Shown here in pieces: positions 5,483-10,848 of a stretch of 10,848 bases of DNA. Position 1 is the stretch's first letter. Every line of letters starts with the position of its first letter. The position numbers and the translations under genes are program-made. This DNA comes from JBEIUO01 sp964549785 (GTDB taxonomy: Bacteria > Planctomycetota > Phycisphaerae > Phycisphaerales > UBA1924): positions 1-10,848 of the forward strand of contig CAZJXA010000106.1 of NCBI GenBank assembly GCA_964549785.1, in the 5' to 3' direction. Under the pieces are notes generated by a model. That model saw nothing but the letters and a program-made list of their open reading frames with translations, ran no database searches and was not told where the DNA came from.

Positions 5483-6355
5483 TCAATTGCAGCCACCCGT
5501 CTCAAACCGCCCGAAGAAGACGTTGAGGTCGTCCGAGTCCACGTCCTCGTCGCCGTCCTGATCGCCGCACACGTCGCCGTCTGCGAAGTTAGAGAATAAG
5601 CGGACGATGTCGTCGGAATCGATGTCCAAGTCGCCGTCCTGATCGGCGGGGCAGTTCGGATCGGCCGCGCAAACGAGGGCGCAGGTGAGGGAGAGGACGT
5701 CGCCGTTCTGGATGACGCCGGGCTGGTTGAAACTCACTGGGGCATTGCTGTTCTGGCCTTCGAGGCCGCCGTCCTGATACCCGATGCTGAAGATGGCACC
5801 GCCGTTGACCGTCGGGTTCTCAACGTCGGTGTAAATGAAGCGGGCGTAGACGCCGCAATCGAGCGTGACGCCGAACGGCACCTGCACTTGGAAGGTCGTC
5901 GTGTCGCCGGCGTTGCCGACCGGCATCCTGTTCCACTGAACGATCAGCCGGTCGGCGGCGACAAGAGCGAAGACGCCGGCGGGGAACGCGACTGAATCAC
6001 CTTCATCATCCCATCCCGGAGCAAGGGCCTTGGCGAGCCCTCCGAAGAGCGGGCCCGGCAGATTACCCGGCGGGATCGGCGCGTTGACTCCGCCGAGAGA
6101 TTGCTGACCTTCGGGAACGTTGTACCCCATGGCGCCCTTGTTGCCGATCGTCCAGGAGCCGCCCGGTGGGAACAAGGCATTGCCGTTCGTCACCGGGATC
6201 GTCGTGACATCGTTGGCCCCCAACGCGAGACGGTTTGCGGGGATGGCGATGTCGATGAACCCCGCCCCCGGCTCGTTTCGCACAAACGCGAGGTTCTGCG
6301 CTCCGGCGCCCGAGACGCAGACGGCGAGAATGGCGGAACAGAGGAACGTTTTCAT
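5483..6355 (-). CDS. Secreted protein with dockerin-like calcium-binding C-terminus
   Basis: A 290-residue exported protein of unknown role. A signal peptide is clear: MKTF, a hydrophobic core, then GAGA/Q near residue 20. The body (about 20-230) is rich in Gly, Asn, Pro and Val. Its TTTFQVQVPFGVT, ARFIYTDV, and FSIGYQDGG strings recall nidogen-like extracellular beta domains, a tentative match. The C-terminus has two near-identical EF-hand-like loops, DQDGDLDIDSDD (238-249) and DQDGDEDVDSDD (265-276). They are separated by a short helix (VRLFSNFADGD), flanked by Cys235, Cys263 and Cys289, and followed by FFGRFETGGCN. This is the planctomycete short dockerin type, thought to act as a sorting or attachment module rather than a cellulosome part. 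It is divergent from the sigma-54 regulator and convergent with ruvC, with a 28-bp gap. Confidence 0.85.
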   Translation of the reverse strand: MKTFLCSAILAVCVSGAGAQNLAFVRNEPGAGFIDIAIPANRLALGANDVTTIPVTNGNALFPPGGSWTIGNKGAMGYNVPEGQQSLGGVNAPIPPGNLPGPLFGGLAKALAPGWDDEGDSVAFPAGVFALVAADRLIVQWNRMPVGNAGDTTTFQVQVPFGVTLDCGVYARFIYTDVENPTVNGGAIFSIGYQDGGLEGQNSNAPVSFNQPGVIQNGDVLSLTCALVCAADPNCPADQDGDLDIDSDDIVRLFSNFADGDVCGDQDGDEDVDSDDLNVFFGRFETGGCN

Positions 6356-6450
6356 TAGCGGAGCTCTCTTTTACCGGTCGTGCTGGGATCGACGCCTCTT
6401 CGAGCGGCGCCCGTGCAAAGGATACATGAAGGGCGGGAATGTGCCACCGA

Positions 6451-6478
6451 AATCTAGGGATAATTCTCTATTTATGGA
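6451..6478. promoter_or_regulatory. AT-rich dyad in the divergent promoter region
   Basis: Within the 240 bp between two divergent genes, this is the only AT-rich island. It contains TAGGGA (6455-6460) and TCTCTA (6465-6470), which are inverted with one mismatch around a TAAT spacer. GATAAT (6459-6464) and TATTTA nearby could serve as -10 elements. It lies about 100 bases from the dockerin-protein start and 120 from the regulator start, which suits a shared promoter or operator. No convincing -35 box is seen. Confidence 0.35.
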
Positions 6479-6496
6479 AGTTGAGGGGGCTCCTGA

Positions 6497-6556
6497 CCCC
6501 GTGCGGCACCCGAACACGGCTAGAGAAGGGCGTCTCGGATGGGGTTCGACACGGGG
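6497..6556 (+). promoter_or_regulatory. Possible structured leader of the response regulator
   Basis: CCCCGTG (6497-6503) is exactly complementary to CACGGGG (6550-6556). Nested inside, CGAAC (6511-6515) pairs with GTTCG (6544-6548), and GAGA (6523-6526) with TCTC (6533-6536). An alternative pairing exists: CCGTG (6499-6503) with CACGG (6515-6519). No known riboswitch class is recognised. It ends 39 bases before the regulator start and might also be a DNA-level dyad. Confidence 0.35.
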
Positions 6557-6595
6557 CTCCGCATTAGGGGCCATCGGTTCATACTCTCTTAAAGA

Positions 6596-8065
6596 ATGTC
6601 GATTGCCGAACGCCCGCTCAACGCCGACTCTCGCCGCTACGCCGCACAAGTGTTGATCGTGGAGGATGAACCCGAACACGCCGACGTGATGGCCGAGGCG
6701 CTGCGGAAGCCGGGGCACGTGTGCACCGTGGTGACGGATGTCGCGGCGGCGTTGCAGGAATTGAAGTTCGGTACCTTTGATGTGGTGGTGACGGATTTGC
6801 GGATGCCGTCGTCGGCAGGGGTCGATGGGGTCGCCGCGGATGGGGCGGACGCGGGGTTGCGGGTGTTGCGCGAGGCCCGCAAGGTGCAGCCGCATGCCGA
6901 GGTCGTGATGGTGACGGCCCACGGGGACGTGCCGACCGCCCGTGCCGCGTTCAAGGCGGGGGCGTTTGACTTCATTCAGAAGCCGTTGGACTTGGACGTT
7001 TTCCGGAGCCTGGTGAACCGGGCGGCCGAGACGGTCTTATCGAGGAACGAATCGCCGGCGCCGGTGGGCGGTCCGCCGGTTGTGGAAGGGTTCGAGGGGA
7101 TCATCGCGAGCAGCGAGCCGATGCGGCGGGTGTTGCGGACGGTCAAGTCGGTCGCGGCCTCGAACTTGCCGGTGTTGGTGACGGGGGATTCCGGGACCGG
7201 CAAGGAACTGGTCGCGGCGGCGGTCCACCAGAACAGCCCGCGTGCGAAGGGACGATTTGTCGCGCTCAATTGTGCGGCCGAAACCGAGACGCTGCTGGAA
7301 GATCACCTGTTCGGACATGTGAGGGGTGCGTTCACGGGGGCCGAGCGTGAGCGCGAGGGCGTCTTTGAGTACGCGACGGGCGGCACGCTTTTCTTGGATG
7401 AGATCGGCGACATGCCGCTCAAGATGCAGGCCAAACTGCTGCGTGTGCTGGAGACGGGGATGGTGGTGAGGCTGGGGAGCAACGAGCCGCGGAAGACGGA
7501 TGTACGGCTCGTTTCGGCTACGAACAAAGACCTGAACGCGTTGATTGCGCGTGGCGAGTTCCGCGAGGATCTGTATTTCCGGATCAAGGGCGCAGCGGTT
7601 CATCTACCGGCGTTGCGGGAGCGGCGGGAGGACATCCCGCCGATCGTGGCGGTGGCGGCGGCCCGGGCGACCAAGACGATGGGGGCGGCGTTTGAATCGG
7701 CCCCGGTGGTGACGGATGCGGCGATGATGCGCTTGACGAGTTACGCGTGGCCGGGGAATGTGCGGCAGTTGTTGAACGTGGTGCAGAACATGGTGGTGCA
7801 GGCGTTGGGGGAAGAGAGGGCGAAGGGCTCGGCGTTGACGCTGGAGACGCGGCACATACCGGATGACGTGCGGGTCGGGGATTCACCGGACGCGGATAGC
7901 GGTTCGATCGGGTCATTGGCCGGGACGACCTTGGAGCAGATCGAGAAACGGGCGATCCGGGAGACGCTGCGGCTGACCGGCGGGAACCGCGAACAGGCGG
8001 CGGTGCTGCTGGGGATCGGCGAGCGGACGCTGTACCGGAAGTTGAAGGAGTATGGGGTGCGGTGA
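6596..8065 (+). CDS. NtrC-type sigma-54-dependent response regulator
   Basis: A 489-residue two-component regulator that, when phosphorylated, uses ATP to open sigma-54 RNA polymerase complexes. The receiver domain (about 18-148) has acidic residues E23/D24, phosphoacceptor Asp67 in VVTDLRMP, Thr107 and Lys129. The AAA+ domain (about 165-415) has Walker A GDSGTGKE (197-204), the sigma-54-contacting GAFTGA loop (244-249), Walker B TLFLDE (264-269), the sensor ATN (308-310), candidate arginine fingers in FREDLYFRIK, and WPGNVRQL (385-392). The C-terminus ends in a Fis-type helix-turn-helix (GGNREQAAVLLGIGERTLYRKLKEYG). All parts are intact. The receiver has an unusual 15-residue Gly/Ala/Asp-rich insertion just after Asp67. 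No histidine kinase is adjacent. It overlaps the next gene by four bases. The upstream leader is 240 bp and the Shine-Dalgarno sequence is weak. Confidence 0.95.
   Translation: MSIAERPLNADSRRYAAQVLIVEDEPEHADVMAEALRKPGHVCTVVTDVAAALQELKFGTFDVVVTDLRMPSSAGVDGVAADGADAGLRVLREARKVQPHAEVVMVTAHGDVPTARAAFKAGAFDFIQKPLDLDVFRSLVNRAAETVLSRNESPAPVGGPPVVEGFEGIIASSEPMRRVLRTVKSVAASNLPVLVTGDSGTGKELVAAAVHQNSPRAKGRFVALNCAAETETLLEDHLFGHVRGAFTGAEREREGVFEYATGGTLFLDEIGDMPLKMQAKLLRVLETGMVVRLGSNEPRKTDVRLVSATNKDLNALIARGEFREDLYFRIKGAAVHLPALRERREDIPPIVAVAAARATKTMGAAFESAPVVTDAAMMRLTSYAWPGNVRQLLNVVQNMVVQALGEERAKGSALTLETRHIPDDVRVGDSPDADSGSIGSLAGTTLEQIEKRAIRETLRLTGGNREQAAVLLGIGERTLYRKLKEYGVR
8045..8050 (+). promoter_or_regulatory. 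Ribosome binding site for the AsmA-like gene, inside the regulator gene
   Basis: AAGGAG lies within the last codons of the regulator, eleven bases before the GTG at 8062. The spacing is somewhat long, but with the GTGA stop-start overlap it supports translational coupling. Confidence 0.5.
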
Positions 8066-10848
8066 GGCACGCGGCTGTTCAACTCGGGCCGGACGCCAAA
8101 CCCCCGCGGCGGCGGCGCTGGGGTCGGGTTTTGGGAGCGTCGGTTGTCGTCGTCGTCGTGGGCGTGCTGGCGGCTTGGCTCGGTCGGGGCATGATCGCCG
8201 AGCTGGTTATCGAACGGATTGTTGCCTCGGAATTGAACGCGAAGGCGGAGATTGATTCGGTGTCGATTTCGACTTCGGGGACGGTGGTTGTGCGCGGGCT
8301 GTCGCTCCGCGTTGACGGCGTTGCCGGGCCGGGTGGAGAGGTGTTCGCGGCCGAGAGTGTGACGGTCGTGGCATCGCTCGGTGCGTTGTGGCGGGGCGTT
8401 GCAGGTATCGACGAGGTGGCCTTGACGCGGCCGATGGTTCGGATCAGCCAATCGGTGGACGATCGGTCGGTGAATGTGCTTGGGCTCATCAAGTACCGCG
8501 TGAAGGAGCGGGAGAGAAAGACGTTGCCCGAGACGTTGCCGCGGATGGTGGTGGAGAACGGGCTGGTGGAATTGGGGGAGCATTCGGGCGCGACGTATAC
8601 CGCGCTCAAGAAGGTACAGGTCGAGGGGTTGGTCGAACGGTCGGAAAGCGATGCTGGGGAGTCGGTGATTCGGATTCGTCAGGTGACCGCGGGTGAGGGC
8701 GGGACGGCCGGTCTTTTGGATATTTCGGGGCGTTACTCGGCCGATGGCTTGGCGCTCTCGATGGGCGAGTTGTCACTCGCGGACTTGGCTGTTGAGAATC
8801 TGCCGACGCCGATCCGCGAGTCGTTGGGTGAGTTGGGGGTGCAGGGGCGCATCACCAACAGCGAGTTCAAGTACGGGTTTGAAGGCGGGTTTGAGGCGGG
8901 GTTTGAGTTGGTGGACGCTGCCCTGAGTGTGCCCTTGAAGCCGCAACCCCTCGAAGATAATGATGGCAACCCGGTGCCGATGACGGCGGAGGAAGCGGAT
9001 CGACCGCTGCGGATGACCGGGGTTTCGGGGAGGGTGTCGTTTTCCGATGATGGTTGGAAGGCGAAGTTTGGCGGCGTGGCCGAGGACGTGCCGTATGAGG
9101 TGACGATCGATTGGCGGGGGCGAGCGTCGGAAAGCCCGTTTGACATCACCATGGTGACCAAGGGCTTCGAGTTGAAAGCAGAGCCCGCGGTGCTGAGGTA
9201 TGCGCCCGGGGTTGCCCAGTTGCGCTTCCGGCAGTTCGGGCACCCGACGGGAATTGTGGATGCCGAAGTCGTGGTGTCGCGCGGCGACGAGGTCGATGGG
9301 AGCCCCGCCGCGGTCGAGAGTTCCGGACGGATCATCCTGAAGGGTGTGTCGGCGGCGTTCCACAAGTTTCCGTACCGCTTTTACAATATCAAGGGCGAGG
9401 TGACGTTCGATTCGGAGGGGATTCGGATCGTGCATCTTGAGGGGGATGAGCCGAGCGGAGCGACGATGGTGGCGAGCGGGACGCTGATGCCTCTGAAAAA
9501 TCCGAAAGCGGAGATCGACGTGGCGGTGAAGCGGATGACGCTCAACGCGGAGTTGCGGGCGGTGATGCGCCGTCGCGGGAAGATATTGGATGAGGTGTTC
9601 AGTGAAGGGAAGTATGAGCGACTGTTGGGGCTGGGCCTGGTGCGTCGGCCCGGCGCTGCGGGCGGGGCGCCCGAGTTTGAGCCGGGTGGTGTCGCGGATG
9701 TGGACGTCAAGGTCATTCGGCTTCCGATGGCGGACGGGAACGGTGACTGGCACGACCACATCACGGTGAGGTTGGATCGGGTGAGCATTTTGTCGGAGGC
9801 CTTTCCATACCCGCTTGTTGGCGAGGGTCTGACATTTCAGAAGGATGACGACCTGGCGACAGTGACGGGTGGGACGCTACGCGGTTTGGATGGTGGCGAA
9901 GCAGAGGCGGCGGCCCGTATGGACTTGGGGGCGATGAGTGAGCCTGGGGCGGAGTTTGTGCCGGATCTGGAAGTTTCGGCGAAGGGGGTGTCGATCTCAC
10001 CCCTCTTGCTGTCGGCGTTGCCGGAGGCGAAGGGGTCCTTAGGCGACGGCCGGACGTTGGGGCAGGTGTTGAGCGAGTTGCATCCGGTGGGAACGGGTGA
10101 TGCGGAGGTTCGGCTCTCGATGCGCTCGGACGGCGAGCCCGTGTACGAAATCGGAGTGTCGTTGGATGGTGTTTCGGCGACACCGAGAAGCCGGCGCGGC
10201 GCCGGGCCGCAACTGCGACTGGCGGATATCCGGGGGAAGGTCAAGGTCACTCGGACGACCGTCGGGCTGTCGTTGACGGCGGATGCGCAAACGCTGAACG
10301 ATCCCGATGTGCCGGGCGGCGTCCGGCCCGCCGGGTCGATCGCGGTCACGATGGGGACGCCGATTCGCGGGGAGATCGATGAGCCGCTGGTCTTGAGTGT
10401 GGAAGCGTCGGGGCTTGGGTTGCAGGCTCCGATAGAGGACGCGGTGGCGGTTTTCTCGCGATCGGCCGTGGCGGTGCTTGACGAATTGAGGGCGACGCAT
10501 CGACCGGAGCTGGTCGCGGATGGGAGACTGGAGTTGCGCCTGCCGCGGCGGGGCGCGGGCCAGGTGTTGGTGCGTGCGACTCCACGAGGGGGCGGCGCGT
10601 TGACGTTGGCCGGGGAGCGGGTCAGCGTCGCGAATCTGACGGGCGGTGTGGTCGTTCGGTTTGATGCGCGGGGCGACGCTGATGCGGGGGAAGCGAGCGC
10701 GAGTGCACCGCCGGGCGAGCGTTCGAGCGGCGCGGTGTGGGTGGACTTTGAGTCGTTCGGGGCGGAACTGCGCAGCGCGGGGAACATCGCTGCGGATGGA
10801 CGGTGGTGGATACGGGAAGCCATCCCAGCGTTGGGAGCGGGGCCGGCG
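8062..10848 (+). CDS. AsmA-like envelope protein, incomplete at its 3' end
   Basis: One reading frame stays open for 929 codons from the GTG that overlaps the regulator stop (GTGA) to the window edge, so the product is larger than seen. It begins with a basic stretch (KPPRRRRWGR) and one hydrophobic segment (about 23-42), typical of a signal anchor with the bulk of the protein in the periplasm. GIDEVALTRPMVRIS and PRMVVENGLVELGE (about 115-173) follow the AsmA pattern, in which short strands describe a ligand-like layer. A second such block runs from about 433 (FHKFPYRFYNIKGEVTFDSE, then VASGTLMPL). The remainder is long, low-cysteine, beta-rich sequence with repeated SG-L and D-V patterns, as in AsmA/TamB bridge proteins linked to outer-membrane lipid transport and assembly. 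Membership is inferred from architecture; no specific substrate can be named. A tandem GFE microrepeat is at about 272-282. Confidence 0.75.
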   Translation, partial: MRHAAVQLGPDAKPPRRRRWGRVLGASVVVVVVGVLAAWLGRGMIAELVIERIVASELNAKAEIDSVSISTSGTVVVRGLSLRVDGVAGPGGEVFAAESVTVVASLGALWRGVAGIDEVALTRPMVRISQSVDDRSVNVLGLIKYRVKERERKTLPETLPRMVVENGLVELGEHSGATYTALKKVQVEGLVERSESDAGESVIRIRQVTAGEGGTAGLLDISGRYSADGLALSMGELSLADLAVENLPTPIRESLGELGVQGRITNSEFKYGFEGGFEAGFELVDAALSVPLKPQPLEDNDGNPVPMTAEEADRPLRMTGVSGRVSFSDDGWKAKFGGVAEDVPYEVTIDWRGRASESPFDITMVTKGFELKAEPAVLRYAPGVAQLRFRQFGHPTGIVDAEVVVSRGDEVDGSPAAVESSGRIILKGVSAAFHKFPYRFYNIKGEVTFDSEGIRIVHLEGDEPSGATMVASGTLMPLKNPKAEIDVAVKRMTLNAELRAVMRRRGKILDEVFSEGKYERLLGLGLVRRPGAAGGAPEFEPGGVADVDVKVIRLPMADGNGDWHDHITVRLDRVSILSEAFPYPLVGEGLTFQKDDDLATVTGGTLRGLDGGEAEAAARMDLGAMSEPGAEFVPDLEVSAKGVSISPLLLSALPEAKGSLGDGRTLGQVLSELHPVGTGDAEVRLSMRSDGEPVYEIGVSLDGVSATPRSRRGAGPQLRLADIRGKVKVTRTTVGLSLTADAQTLNDPDVPGGVRPAGSIAVTMGTPIRGEIDEPLVLSVEASGLGLQAPIEDAVAVFSRSAVAVLDELRATHRPELVADGRLELRLPRRGAGQVLVRATPRGGGALTLAGERVSVANLTGGVVVRFDARGDADAGEASASAPPGERSSGAVWVDFESFGAELRSAGNIAADGRWWIREAIPALGAGPA

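Noticed and set aside
6433..6446. Sigma-54-type promoter on the minus strand (TGGCAC followed by CGC), upstream of the dockerin protein and next to a sigma-54 activator
   Set aside because: The GG-to-GC spacing is nine bases instead of the nearly invariant ten, and the -12 element lacks the TTGC form. The neighbouring regulator makes it tempting, but the match is too weak.

Overview
The window is about 10.8 kb of GC-rich bacterial chromosome, with no plasmid, phage or CRISPR signature. It looks like a member of the Planctomycetota, probably a Phycisphaerae-type lineage. The reasons are a secreted protein ending in paired dockerin-like calcium loops in the short Cys-bounded form common in that group, weak Shine-Dalgarno use at several starts, a ThiC with a long C-terminal tail, and an AsmA-like giant gene. 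This assignment is inference; no rRNA is present.

Layout. Bases 1-316 hold no gene. They contain a structured intergenic element, a run of degenerate heptamers, and a clear TPP riboswitch that runs almost into the start codon of thiC (317-2260, HMP-P synthase). Bases 2261-2636 hold a candidate hairpin and a decayed nucleotidyltransferase-like gene. A solitary beta-class DNA methyltransferase follows (2637-3482), convergent with mug (3579-4163, minus strand). mug is divergent from ribE (riboflavin synthase) across only 32 bp. ribE is followed by ruvC (4840-5454). ruvC converges on a secreted dockerin-type protein (5483-6355, minus strand). A 240-bp divergent region with an AT-rich dyad and a possible structured leader precedes an NtrC-type sigma-54 response regulator (6596-8065). 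Its stop codon overlaps the GTG start of an AsmA-like envelope protein that runs off the window (8062-10848, at least 929 codons).

How the genes work together. thiC is a self-contained thiamin unit under TPP control. mug, ribE and ruvC are housekeeping genes (base-excision repair, flavin synthesis, Holliday junction resolution) in a compact block, with no obvious shared pathway. The regulator and the AsmA-like gene overlap GTGA-fashion and are probably one transcript, which suggests a phosphorylation-controlled sigma-54 activator co-expressed with an envelope protein. No partner histidine kinase is visible.

No clearly new multi-gene system is evident. The most interesting items are the Shine-Dalgarno sequence embedded in the riboswitch aptamer, the mutually exclusive pairings in the leader of the regulator, the glycine/aspartate-rich insertion next to its phosphoacceptor, the regulator/AsmA coupling, and the decayed gene beside the solitary methyltransferase.
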